Positions 27,035-37,129 of a stretch of 64,000 bases of DNA are shown piece by piece. The notes beneath the pieces were generated by a model that saw only the letters and a program-made list of their open reading frames with translations, had not been told where the DNA came from and did no database searches. The translations under genes were made by a program, and so were the position numbers. Origin of the DNA: Aeromicrobium sp. 9AM (GTDB taxonomy: Bacteria; Actinomycetota; Actinomycetes; Propionibacteriales; Nocardioidaceae); assembly GCF_902506105.1 (NCBI RefSeq), contig NZ_LR733304.1, positions 124,001-188,000 of the forward strand, in the 5' to 3' direction. Positions within the stretch are counted from its first letter, which is position 1; the number at the start of each line of letters is the position of its first letter.

Positions 27035-28027
27035 ATGGACGACGTCTTCATGGCCATGGCTGCGCATCGCGGTGGGTATGTGTTCCGCCACGACCTTCTC
27101 GAATACGGTCTGAGGGACCGCGACATCCGTGCGGCGGTTCGGGCCGGGCTCCTCACACGACTGCGCCACGGGACGTACGCGCCGACCTCGCTGGTGGCGC
27201 CGCTCAGTCCCGAGGCCAGACACGTCCTTGTCGCCTACTCGGTCATCGACAAGCTGGGACGTGGTTTCGCTCTCAGCCACCAATCGGCGGCGTTGGTGCA
27301 CACTCCGCAGTCCTTCGGCGTCGACCTGGACGTGGTCCATGTGACCAATCTCAGTGGTCGACACGGCCGCAACGAAGCGGGCGTCGCGTTTCACGTCGGT
27401 GACACCAGCGAGGACGATCTCGTCGAGGTCAACGGCCGGCTGGTGGTGGCGCCGGCGCGCGCTGCCTTCGAATCGGCGTGCACATCATCGACCGAGTCCG
27501 GGATGGTGACGATGAGCGCGATGATGCACGAGCAGCTGGTCGCACGCGACGAGCTGGTCGAGCTCGGAGAGACATACGAGCGGTGGCCCGGCGGCCGTAA
27601 CGCGCGCATCGCGATCAGACTCGCGGATGGGCGTTGCGAGTCTGTCGGCGAGTCGAGGTCGCTCTTCATGTTCTGGCGCGAAGGTGTTCCGCGACCGGAG
27701 ACGCAAGTGCTCATCCGTACCCAAGACGGGCGGGAGGTCGCTCGGTCCGACTTCGCCTGGCTTCTCTACCGACACATCGGCGAGTTCGACGGGCTGTTCA
27801 AGTACGGCCGACTCAATTCGTACGTCAGCGACCCAGGGCGAGCCATCACAGATGAGAAGAAACGCGAGGACCTCGTCCGATCATTGATGCTCGGCATGTC
27901 GCGTTGGACTTGGGCGGGATTGGACGAGAAGCGGCGCGGGGCCACGGCACGCAGCATCCTGCAAGGCCTCGAGCAGTCCAAACGGCTCTACACCCGCAAC
28001 GCCACGTACATCCCGCTGTTCGTCTGA
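27035..28027 (+). CDS. AbiEi-type winged-helix protein with PD-(D/E)XK-nuclease-like C-terminus
   Basis: A 330-residue protein. The N-terminus (MAAHRGGYVFRHDLLEYGL, then DIRAAVRAGLLTRLRHGTYA) reads as the winged-helix domain found in AbiEi-type antitoxins. The C-terminal half has the pattern Glu in SVGESRS, Asp in ARSDFAW and EFDGLFKY, which resembles the E-D-ExDxxxK spacing of DUF559/Vsr-like nucleases. I start at ATG 27035; the frame is open further upstream into the left repeat but without family-like sequence. No AbiEii toxin partner is next to it. It stands alone between inverted repeats, so a role in their mobility or in defence is possible but unproven. Confidence 0.75.
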   Translation: MDDVFMAMAAHRGGYVFRHDLLEYGLRDRDIRAAVRAGLLTRLRHGTYAPTSLVAPLSPEARHVLVAYSVIDKLGRGFALSHQSAALVHTPQSFGVDLDVVHVTNLSGRHGRNEAGVAFHVGDTSEDDLVEVNGRLVVAPARAAFESACTSSTESGMVTMSAMMHEQLVARDELVELGETYERWPGGRNARIAIRLADGRCESVGESRSLFMFWREGVPRPETQVLIRTQDGREVARSDFAWLLYRHIGEFDGLFKYGRLNSYVSDPGRAITDEKKREDLVRSLMLGMSRWTWAGLDEKRRGATARSILQGLEQSKRLYTRNATYIPLFV

Positions 28028-28045
28028 GCTTCTCGGGGAAAGCCA

Positions 28046-28107
28046 CCACTTCCTCGGGCAAATTTGCCTGGTGAAGTGGCGGTTTACCAGGTTCTCCTGG
28101 TAAACCG
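28046..28107. repeat. Right copy of the composite palindromic repeat (inverted)
   Basis: Reading the opposite strand from 28107, the 28-bp palindrome (28080-28107) is identical to the left copy, followed by a hairpin at 28046-28079 with arms CCACTTC...GAAGTGG around the same core GCAAATTTGC (28058-28067). Similarity continues weakly toward the gene (CCCGAGAAG against CCCGGAGAAG). The gene stop lies 18 nt inside this copy. Confidence 0.9.
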
Positions 28108-28119
28108 CGGCACCCTGGC

Positions 28120-28539
28120 TCAGCGGCTGGCGGGCATGAGCACGCCGGCCGCGAGCTGGGCGCAGTCGCCGGCTTCCTCGCGGAGGATCTTGCGATGGGT
28201 CGGCCGAGCCGCCTTGTAGCGCTCGCGGCCCGCCGGGGTGATGCCGGTCCACTGTGCGCGCCGATCGTCGGTGCACGTGTTGCGGCACACCAGGCCGTCG
28301 TTCTCCAGCCGGGTCACGAGCCGGGACAGCGCGCTCTGGCTGAGGTGCACCTCCTCGGCGAGGTACGCCATGCGTACCTGCTCCTTGGCGTTGTGCAGGA
28401 GCTGCAGGACCTCGAACTCGCTCGAGCTGAGGTCGTGCTGCGCGCCGAGCTCGCGGTCGAGACGGCAGGTCAGCTGGTTGTAGCGACCCATGAGCTCATG
28501 CCAGGACTCGGCGAGCTTCTCATCTGACACCTTCGACAC
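28120..28539 (-). CDS. MarR-family transcriptional regulator
   Basis: A 139-residue MarR repressor: LSSSEFEVLQLLHNAKEQVR, recognition region LSQSALSRLVTRLENDGLV and wing CTDDRRAQWTGITPAGRE. It is divergent from a DHA2 efflux pump with 85 nt between the two starts, and this gap is filled by a four-unit repeat. It very likely represses both genes and responds to a substrate of the pump. GTG start at 28539; other starts a few codons in are possible. Confidence 0.9.
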   Translation of the reverse strand: MSKVSDEKLAESWHELMGRYNQLTCRLDRELGAQHDLSSSEFEVLQLLHNAKEQVRMAYLAEEVHLSQSALSRLVTRLENDGLVCRNTCTDDRRAQWTGITPAGRERYKAARPTHRKILREEAGDCAQLAAGVLMPASR

Positions 28540-28560
28540 GTGTGAAGCATATCACCGCGT

Positions 28561-28620
28561 GTGCATAAGATGTTCTTGCATTAGTTGCTTGCGCATTAGA
28601 TGCAAGTGCATAAGACTTGC
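28561..28620. promoter_or_regulatory. Four tandem 15-bp operator repeats between marR-type and efflux genes
   Basis: YGCATWAG occurs at 28562, 28577, 28592 and 28607, exactly 15 bp apart and all in the same orientation. Unit 3 contains the perfect palindrome GCAT-TAG-ATGC; the others carry decayed versions. The array fills the space between the divergent genes, so it is the likely binding platform of the MarR protein. Confidence 0.8.
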
Positions 28621-28624
28621 CGAC

Positions 28625-30121
28625 ATGACCTCAGTCCTCACAGGCACCAAGCCTGACTCCCCTCAACTCCACGTCACCGAGGGCTCCGGGTGGTCGAGCC
28701 GCACCTGGGTGCTGCTCGTCGTCCTCGCCGGCGCCCTCTTCCTCGACGGCCTCGACATCTCGATGGTGGGCGTGGCCCTCCCGTCGATCGGCGAGGACCT
28801 CGGCATGTCGCCGTCCGCCCTGCAATGGATCGTCTCCGGGTACGTCCTCGGCTACGGCGGGCTCCTCCTGCTCGGCGGCCGCTCCGCCGACCTGCTCGGT
28901 CGCCGGTCGGTGTTCCTCTTCGCCGTCGGCGCATTCGGCATCGCCTCGGTCGTCAGCGCGTTCCTCAGCAACGACCTGGCACTGATCGCGTTGCGATTCG
29001 TCAAGGGCGTCGCGGCAGCCTTCACGGTGCCGGCCGGCCTGTCGATCATTACGACGACGTTCGCCGAGGGCCCGGCGCGCAACCGTGCGCTCAGCATCTA
29101 CACCGTCTGCGGTGCGAGCGGCTTCTCGATGGGTCTCGTGTTCGGCGGGGTGCTCACCGAGCTCGGCTGGCGCATGACGTTCCTGCTCCCCGGCCCGGCC
29201 GCCCTGCTGCTGCTGTTCGCCGGCCTCAAGGTCGTCCCGCGCTCGGAGCGCCGGGCCTCGTCGCTCAAGCACTTCGACCTGGCGGGTGCGTTCACCAGCA
29301 CCGCGGCCCTGCTGATCCTCGTCTACGCCGTCGTCGAGGCACCTGCGCGTGGCTGGACCAGCGTCGCGACGCTCGGTCTGCTGGCAGTGAGCATCCTGCT
29401 GGCTGCGCTGTTCGTGGCGGTCGAGCTCCGGCACGACCACCCGCTCGTACGCCTGGGGATCCTGCGCTCGGCCAGCGTGGTGCACGCCAACCTGGCCGGC
29501 GCCGTGATGTTCGGTGCGTATGTGTCGTTCCAGTTCGTCGTCACGCTCTATCTGCAGAACGCCCTCGGCTGGTCGCCGCTGGCGATGGCGTTCGGGTTCC
29601 TGCCCGCCGGCATCCTCGTCGTCGCGAGCGTCGTCAAGATGGGCTCGGTGCTGCAGCGCTTCGACACGCGTCTGGTGATCGCCGCTGGGCTCACGTCGTT
29701 CGCGCTCGGGTACGCCCTGTTCCTCCGGGTCAGCCCCGGCATGGCGTACGCCAACTTCCTGCTGCCGACGATGCTGCTGCTGGGACTCGGCTTCGCGCTG
29801 TGCTTCCCGTCGATCAACGCGCAGGCCACCGCCGGCGTCGCGGATCACGAGCAGGGCCTGGCGTCGGGGCTGGTCAACACCAGCCTGCAGATCGGTGGCG
29901 CGGTGATGCTCGCGGTGATCTCGGCCGTGATCGGCGCCGGCGACGGACCGACACAGCCCGACGCGCTGCTGCCCGGCATGACGACCGCGATCCAGGTCAT
30001 CGTCGGACTGACGGTGGTCGGGGTCCTGAGCACCCTCGCTGTGGTCGGCTTCCGCCGGCCGGCCCCCGAGCTCGTGCCGGTCGCCGCCGACCGCGAGCTG
30101 GAGGACTGCGTCGCGTGTTGA
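28625..30121 (+). CDS. MFS drug-efflux transporter, DHA2 (14-helix) family
   Basis: A 498-residue proton-driven exporter. Motif D1 region LDGLDISMVGVALPSIGEDL and motif A GGRSADLLGRRSVFL are present, with about 14 membrane segments as in the DHA2/QacA group. It probably exports a toxic compound, under control of the divergent MarR regulator. The start at ATG 28625 sits directly after the repeat array; TAAGAC (28611-28616) is the only -10-like sequence close by. Confidence 0.9.
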   Translation: MTSVLTGTKPDSPQLHVTEGSGWSSRTWVLLVVLAGALFLDGLDISMVGVALPSIGEDLGMSPSALQWIVSGYVLGYGGLLLLGGRSADLLGRRSVFLFAVGAFGIASVVSAFLSNDLALIALRFVKGVAAAFTVPAGLSIITTTFAEGPARNRALSIYTVCGASGFSMGLVFGGVLTELGWRMTFLLPGPAALLLLFAGLKVVPRSERRASSLKHFDLAGAFTSTAALLILVYAVVEAPARGWTSVATLGLLAVSILLAALFVAVELRHDHPLVRLGILRSASVVHANLAGAVMFGAYVSFQFVVTLYLQNALGWSPLAMAFGFLPAGILVVASVVKMGSVLQRFDTRLVIAAGLTSFALGYALFLRVSPGMAYANFLLPTMLLLGLGFALCFPSINAQATAGVADHEQGLASGLVNTSLQIGGAVMLAVISAVIGAGDGPTQPDALLPGMTTAIQVIVGLTVVGVLSTLAVVGFRRPAPELVPVAADRELEDCVAC

Positions 30122-30143
30122 GCACAGGCCGTAGGGTGCGGGC

Positions 30144-30557
30144 ATGACCAACTTGTTCGGTGAACCGCCCGCAACCCTGCTGCCTGAGGACCCGGGCGCA
30201 GCGTCCCTGGCCGAGGGTGACGACCCCAAGAACGTCGCCGCCACCCACCCGGACTCGGCGCTCGCCTGGGTCACGCTCGCCGAGCTGGCCCTGGCCGACG
30301 GCCTCGACCTCGAGGGCTACGCCTTCGCGCGCACGGGCTACCACCGCTCGCTCGACCTGCTGCGCCGCAACGGGTGGAAGGGCCATGGCCCGCTGCCGTG
30401 GAACCACGAGCCCAACCGGCCGTTCCTCCGTTCGCTCGTCGCCCTCGCGGACGCGTCCGAGCGGTTCGGCGACGACGGCGAGGCGCACCGCTGCCGTGAG
30501 TTCCTGCACGAGTCGAGCCCCGAGGCGTACGCGGAGCTCGTCAGCCCGAAGGGCTGA
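30144..30557 (+). CDS. DUF3151 family protein
   Basis: A 137-residue soluble protein of the actinobacterial DUF3151 family, recognised by GYHRSLDLLRRNGWKGHGPL and WNHEPNRPFLRSLVALA. The helical repeats resemble TPR-like proteins (HPDSALAWVTLAELAL). Function unknown. TAGGGT (30132-30137) is six nt before the ATG, so it is probably leaderless. Confidence 0.9.
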   Translation: MTNLFGEPPATLLPEDPGAASLAEGDDPKNVAATHPDSALAWVTLAELALADGLDLEGYAFARTGYHRSLDLLRRNGWKGHGPLPWNHEPNRPFLRSLVALADASERFGDDGEAHRCREFLHESSPEAYAELVSPKG

Positions 30558-30585
30558 GCGACGGGACGAGTGCTCCCAAGAAGGC

Positions 30586-31473
30586 CTAAGGCACGTACAT
30601 CGTCAGCGCGGCGGGCTCGATGCGCCAGGAGTGCTCACTCCTCGGCCCACTGAGCTCGCCGTCGCTGGTGCAGGCGAGCTCGTCGCCGTGCACCGAGACC
30701 TCGGCGCCGCGGAGGTAGACGACGTCGTCGCGCCGATGGTGATCGCCGCGCCGTACGTGCCACGCGTACGCGATGCGGCGCCGCGGTGACTCGGTGTAGG
30801 ACACCGCGACGTCGAGCTCGCCGTCCGACGGATCGGCTTGGGGCAGGAGCGGGGTGCCGCCGCCGACGAAGCTGCCGTTGCCGACCGCGACCTGGATGAC
30901 CGGCTCCTTGCGCGTCAGGTCGGTGCCGTCCACCGTGATGGTGAGGTGGGCGCCCGGCTGGGTCAGGCCTCGCGCGCCGGTGAGCACGGCGCCGATGACG
31001 TAGCCGACGGGGCCGAGGGCCTTCTTCCACGGCCGCGCCGCCTTGGCCGCCTCAGCGCCGATGCCGATGTGGGCGGCGTTGATGACGATCTCGTCCTGGC
31101 CGTCGATGATCAGGTCGATCTGCCGGGTGCGACCCGCCACGATGACCTTGGCCGCCTCGACCGGGTCCGCCGGCAGCTCGAGCGTCGCCGCGAAGTCGTT
31201 GCCGGTGCCCAGCGGTACGAGCCCGATGACGACGTGCGCGAGTCGGCCGGCGGTGCGCAGTGCACCGATGACGGCGTGGAGGCTGCCGTCGCCGCCGAGC
31301 ACGACGACACCGTCGACGTCGCGGTGCCGGTCGAGCGCCTCGGCGAGATCCTCGGGCGAGGAGGTCGTGACGACCTCGACGTCGAAGTCATTCAGGGCAG
31401 CGGCCACATCGCTGATCGCCTGCTCGTCTGCCGTGCCCGCATCGGCGTTGGCGATCGCGAGGAGGGAGGTCAT
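30586..31473 (-). CDS. Diacylglycerol/lipid kinase family protein (DAGK catalytic domain)
   Basis: A 295-residue protein with the DAGK motif VVLGGDGSLHAVIGAL (residues about 57-72) and VPLGTGNDFAATL, followed by a beta-rich C-terminal domain. It would phosphorylate a diacylglycerol or similar lipid at the membrane with ATP. The first residues (MTSLLAIANADAGTA) replace the usual N-P-x-S/A-G by NADAG, a mild deviation. TAGGCT lies nine nt upstream of the ATG, so the leader is very short. Confidence 0.87.
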   Translation of the reverse strand: MTSLLAIANADAGTADEQAISDVAAALNDFDVEVVTTSSPEDLAEALDRHRDVDGVVVLGGDGSLHAVIGALRTAGRLAHVVIGLVPLGTGNDFAATLELPADPVEAAKVIVAGRTRQIDLIIDGQDEIVINAAHIGIGAEAAKAARPWKKALGPVGYVIGAVLTGARGLTQPGAHLTITVDGTDLTRKEPVIQVAVGNGSFVGGGTPLLPQADPSDGELDVAVSYTESPRRRIAYAWHVRRGDHHRRDDVVYLRGAEVSVHGDELACTSDGELSGPRSEHSWRIEPAALTMYVP

Positions 31474-31485
31474 GAGACCGCCAGC

Positions 31486-32463
31486 CTAGGGCTCCTGGGT
31501 CTCGGCTGCCTCAGAAGCGTGCTCGGTCGCGGGCTCGCCGAGGCGTACGGCGATGACTCCGACCAGGATCAGTGCGCCGCCGGCGAACTGCACCGGTGCC
31601 GGCGTCTGGTCGAGCAGCAGCCAGGCGAACAGCACGCTGGCGACCGCTTCGCTCAGTCCGACGAACGAGCCGAGGCGCGATCCCAGCCGCCGGCTCGCGG
31701 CGATCCCCAGGACGTACGCCAGGCCCGCCGTGACGACGCCGAGAGTGAGGACGGGGATCCACCACGGCAGGTCGGAGCCGGCGAGCACGACGTCGGCGCG
31801 CGAGGCCTCGAGCGGGACGATGCCGACCAGTCCGGCCACGAGCAGCACAGCGCCGCCGAGCAGGAGCCCGAACGCGGCCAGCACGATGCCCGGCAGGCCG
31901 TTGTCCTCGTCGGCCGAGATGATCCAGTAGACCGCGGCGCTGGCCATCGCTGCGAGCGCCCACAGGACGCCGATCGTGTCGAGGTCTGCGCCCGAGATCA
32001 GGTCGAGCACGAGCATCAGGCCCGCGATCGCGAGCACGGCGCCGCCCACCGTCAGCCGGCTGGGGCGCTGTCCGTGGCGCAGCCACATCCACCCGATGAC
32101 CAGGACGGGGCACGCGAACTCGATCAGGATCGCGACGCCGACGTCCATGTGGTCGACCGCGTTGAAGTAGGCCAGCTGGCACCCCGCGATGGCGATGAGG
32201 GAGTACGCGACGATCAGCCCGGCGTTGCGGCGCAGGAGTGACCAGCGGCCACGCAGCACGACCAGGGCCGGGACGATCAGCACGGCACCGGCGATCAGGA
32301 TGCGGGCCGTGACCGCGGCGCCGGCCGTCCAGCCCGAGTCGATCATGCCCTTGGCGATCGGCCCTGAGAGCGCGAACGACGACGCCGCCAGCAGCGCGAG
32401 CGCGACCCCGGACGTGCGCCGGGAGATCTGCTTCTTCTCGCTGTCATGAGTCAACGTGGTCAT
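31486..32463 (-). CDS. EamA/DMT-family transporter
   Basis: A 325-residue membrane protein with about ten helices and two EamA repeats (AASSFALSGPIAKGMIDSGW; LTLGVVTAGLAYVLGIAASR). It resembles RhtA-like exporters of amino acids or other metabolites. The start is placed at ATG 32463, since an upstream GTG falls inside the -10 box. It is divergent from the CGNR regulator, which probably controls it. Confidence 0.88.
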   Translation of the reverse strand: MTTLTHDSEKKQISRRTSGVALALLAASSFALSGPIAKGMIDSGWTAGAAVTARILIAGAVLIVPALVVLRGRWSLLRRNAGLIVAYSLIAIAGCQLAYFNAVDHMDVGVAILIEFACPVLVIGWMWLRHGQRPSRLTVGGAVLAIAGLMLVLDLISGADLDTIGVLWALAAMASAAVYWIISADEDNGLPGIVLAAFGLLLGGAVLLVAGLVGIVPLEASRADVVLAGSDLPWWIPVLTLGVVTAGLAYVLGIAASRRLGSRLGSFVGLSEAVASVLFAWLLLDQTPAPVQFAGGALILVGVIAVRLGEPATEHASEAAETQEP

Positions 32464-32471
32464 GACACATG

Positions 32472-32500
32472 ACACTATGACTGCCGATGTAAGGTGTCAA
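32472..32500 (-). promoter_or_regulatory. Overlapping divergent promoters, EamA exporter and CGNR gene
   Basis: For the minus gene TTGACA (32500-32495), a 17-nt spacer and TAGTGT (32477-32472) give a near-consensus promoter whose start point falls at the ATG. For the plus gene TAAGGT (32490-32495) lies six nt before its ATG and shares bases with the minus -35 box, so the two promoters exclude each other. TGACAC-type repeats (32463-32475) are a candidate binding site. Confidence 0.65.
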
Positions 32501-32501
32501 C

Positions 32502-34410
<1,909 letters not shown>

Positions 34411-34436
34411 GCACCCCGAACAGTGAGGCATCACCC

Positions 34437-35693
34437 GTGAAGACGCTTGTCATCGGCACCGGCGGCCGCGAGCACGCCTTGGCCCTCGCACTGTCCCGCG
34501 ACCCGCAGGTCACCGAGGTGCACGCCGCCCCGGGCAACCCCGGGATCGCTGAGGTCGCGACGTTGCACGACGTCGACCAGATGGACGGCGCGGCCGTCGC
34601 CGCTCTCGCCACGGAGATCGGTGCGGACCTCGTCGTGATCGGCCCCGAGGCGCCTCTCGTCGCCGGGGTCGCGGACGCCGTACGCGACGTCGGCATCGCG
34701 TGCTTCGGTCCGTCGAAGGAAGCCGCGCAGCTCGAGGGCTCCAAGGCATTCGCCAAGCAGGTCATGGCCGGTGCCGAGGTGCCGACCGCCCTCGCGCACG
34801 TGTGCGAGACCGCGGAGCAGGTCGAGTCCGCGCTCGACTCGTTCGGCCCCCCGTACGTCGTCAAGGACGATGCCCTGGCCGCGGGCAAGGGCGTCGTGGT
34901 GACGAACGACCGGCAGGCTGCGATCGATCACGCCGCGGCGTGCGACCGAGTCGTCATCGAGGAGTTCCTCGACGGGCCAGAGGTGTCGCTGTTCGCGATC
35001 ACCGACGGCGAGACGGTGCTGCCCCTGCAGCCCGCACAGGACTTCAAGCGGGCGCTCGACGGCGACGAGGGCCCCAACACCGGAGGCATGGGTGCCTACA
35101 CTCCGCTGCCGTGGGCGCCGGACGACCTGGTCGCCGAGGTGTCCCGCCGGGTGCTGGTGCCGACGGTGCAGGAGATGGCTCGCCGGGGCACACCTTTCCA
35201 GGGTCTCCTCTACGCCGGGCTCGCGCTGACCAGCCGCGGCGTGCGGGTCATCGAGTTCAACGCCCGGTTCGGTGACCCCGAGACGCAGTCGATCCTGGCG
35301 CTCCTGCGAACGCCGCTGTCGGCGCTCCTGCACGGTGCGGCGACCGGTGGCCTCGCCGAGGTCGGCCTGCCGCAGTGGTCGAGCGACGCGTCGGTGACCG
35401 TCGTCGTGGCCTCGGAGGGCTACCCCGAGGCACCCACCACCGGTGACCCGATCGAAGGGCTCGATCAGGTTGCCGAGCTCGACGGCGTCGACGTCATCCA
35501 CGCCGGCACGGCACGCCGCGACGGCACGATCGTCACCGCCGGCGGCCGCGTCCTGTCGGTCACCGCAGTCGGCGCCGATCTCGCCGAGGCGCGCCGCAAG
35601 GCGTACGAAGGCGTCGACCTCATCAGCATCCGCGGCGCTCACCACCGGACCGACATCGCCCTCGCGGCCGAGCAAGGGACAATAGAGCTGTGA
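34437..35693 (+). CDS. purD: Phosphoribosylamine-glycine ligase
   Basis: A 418-residue ATP-grasp enzyme for step 2 of purine synthesis (GAR synthetase). The signature LVIGTGGREHALALAL is at the N-terminus, PGNPGIA follows, and the ATP-grasp catalytic segment EFNARFGDPETQ is near residue 280. GTG start at 34437, 26 nt after purA. Its stop overlaps the purB start (GTGA). Confidence 0.97.
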   Translation: MKTLVIGTGGREHALALALSRDPQVTEVHAAPGNPGIAEVATLHDVDQMDGAAVAALATEIGADLVVIGPEAPLVAGVADAVRDVGIACFGPSKEAAQLEGSKAFAKQVMAGAEVPTALAHVCETAEQVESALDSFGPPYVVKDDALAAGKGVVVTNDRQAAIDHAAACDRVVIEEFLDGPEVSLFAITDGETVLPLQPAQDFKRALDGDEGPNTGGMGAYTPLPWAPDDLVAEVSRRVLVPTVQEMARRGTPFQGLLYAGLALTSRGVRVIEFNARFGDPETQSILALLRTPLSALLHGAATGGLAEVGLPQWSSDASVTVVVASEGYPEAPTTGDPIEGLDQVAELDGVDVIHAGTARRDGTIVTAGGRVLSVTAVGADLAEARRKAYEGVDLISIRGAHHRTDIALAAEQGTIEL

Positions 35694-37111
35694 CCACACC
35701 GAACGTCCTCGCCAGCCGCTACGCCTCGCCCGAGGTGGCGCGCATCTGGTCGCCGGAGCACAAGATCGTGCTCGAACGCCGGCTCTGGATCGCGGTGCTC
35801 AAGGCGCAGAAGGACCTCGGCGTCGAGACTCCTGACGGGGTCATCGAGGCGTACGAGTCGGTCATCGACCGCGTCGACCTCGGCTCGATCGCCGCGCGCG
35901 AGAAGGTCACCCGCCACGACGTCAAGGCCCGCATCGAGGAGTTCGCGGCGCTCGCCGGCACCGAGCACATCCACAAGGGCATGACGTCGCGCGACCTGAC
36001 CGAGAACGTCGAGCAGCTGCAGATCAAGGCGTCGCTCGAGCTGATGCGCGACCGTACGATCGCCACCCTCGGCCGGCTCGGCCGGCTCGCCACCGAGCAC
36101 GCCGAGCTCGTCATGGCCGGTCGAAGCCACAACGTCGCGGCCCAGGCCACGACTCTCGGCAAGCGGTTCGCCACGGTCGCCGACGAGCTGATCGTCGCGC
36201 TCGAGCGGCTCGACGACCTGATCGCCCGCTACCCGCTGCGCGGCATCAAGGGCCCGGTCGGCACGAGCCAGGACCAGCTCGACCTGCTCGGCGGCGACGA
36301 GGCCAAGCTCGCCGAGCTCGAGGTGCGGGTCGCCCGCCACCTCGGCTTCGACAAGGTGCTGACGAGCGTCGGCCAGGTCTACCCCCGCTCGCTCGACTAC
36401 GACGTCGTCACGGCACTGGTCCAGCTCGTCGCGGCCCCGTCCAACCTCGCCACCACGATCCGCCTGATGGCCGGCAACGAGACCGTGACCGAGGGCTTCC
36501 GACCCGGCCAGGTCGGCTCCAGCGCGATGCCGCACAAGATGAACACCCGGTCGTGCGAGCGGGTCAACGGCCTCGCGGTCGTCCTCCGCGGGTATGCGTC
36601 GATGGTCGGCGAGCTCGCCGGCGACCAGTGGAACGAGGGCGACGTGTCGTGCTCGGTGGTCCGCCGGGTCGCCCTGCCGGACGCGTTCTACGCCGCTGAC
36701 GGACTGTTCGAGACCTTCCTGACGGTGCTCGACGAGTTCGGGGTCTTCCCCGCCGTCATCCAGCGGGAGCTCGACCGTTACCTCCCGTTCCTCGCGACGA
36801 CGAAGGTGCTCATGGCGTCGGTGCGCAACGGGCGTGGACGCGAGACGGCATACGACGCGGTCAAGCAGAACGCCGTCGCGGTCGCCCTCGAGATGCGTGA
36901 GAAGGGTGCTGCCGAGAACGACCTGTTCGCCCGGCTCGCCGCCGACGAGCGCCTGGGTCTGTCCGAGGCTGACCTCGCCACGCTGGTCGCCTCACCGATC
37001 GAGTTCACGGGCGCCGCCGTCAGCCAGGTGCGCGCCGTGGTGGGCCGCATCGAGGACTTGGTGACCGCCAACCCCGAGGCTGCGGCCTACACTCCTGGTT
37101 CGATCCTGTAG
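35690..37111 (+). CDS. purB: Adenylosuccinate lyase
   Basis: A 473-residue fumarase/aspartase-superfamily enzyme acting at two steps of purine synthesis, releasing fumarate from SAICAR and adenylosuccinate. The signature loop GSSAMPHKMN with the catalytic Ser is near residue 280, and KGMTSRDLTENVEQ carries substrate residues. GTG start overlapping the purD stop. The text is closest to the longer actinobacterial PurB type. Confidence 0.96.
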   Translation: MTTPNVLASRYASPEVARIWSPEHKIVLERRLWIAVLKAQKDLGVETPDGVIEAYESVIDRVDLGSIAAREKVTRHDVKARIEEFAALAGTEHIHKGMTSRDLTENVEQLQIKASLELMRDRTIATLGRLGRLATEHAELVMAGRSHNVAAQATTLGKRFATVADELIVALERLDDLIARYPLRGIKGPVGTSQDQLDLLGGDEAKLAELEVRVARHLGFDKVLTSVGQVYPRSLDYDVVTALVQLVAAPSNLATTIRLMAGNETVTEGFRPGQVGSSAMPHKMNTRSCERVNGLAVVLRGYASMVGELAGDQWNEGDVSCSVVRRVALPDAFYAADGLFETFLTVLDEFGVFPAVIQRELDRYLPFLATTKVLMASVRNGRGRETAYDAVKQNAVAVALEMREKGAAENDLFARLAADERLGLSEADLATLVASPIEFTGAAVSQVRAVVGRIEDLVTANPEAAAYTPGSIL

Positions 37112-37129
37112 TTCTCGCGAAGGGGCATC

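Noticed and set aside
28561..28620. Short CRISPR-like array
   Set aside because: The units are 15 bp with no unique spacers and lie in a divergent promoter, so an operator array fits better.
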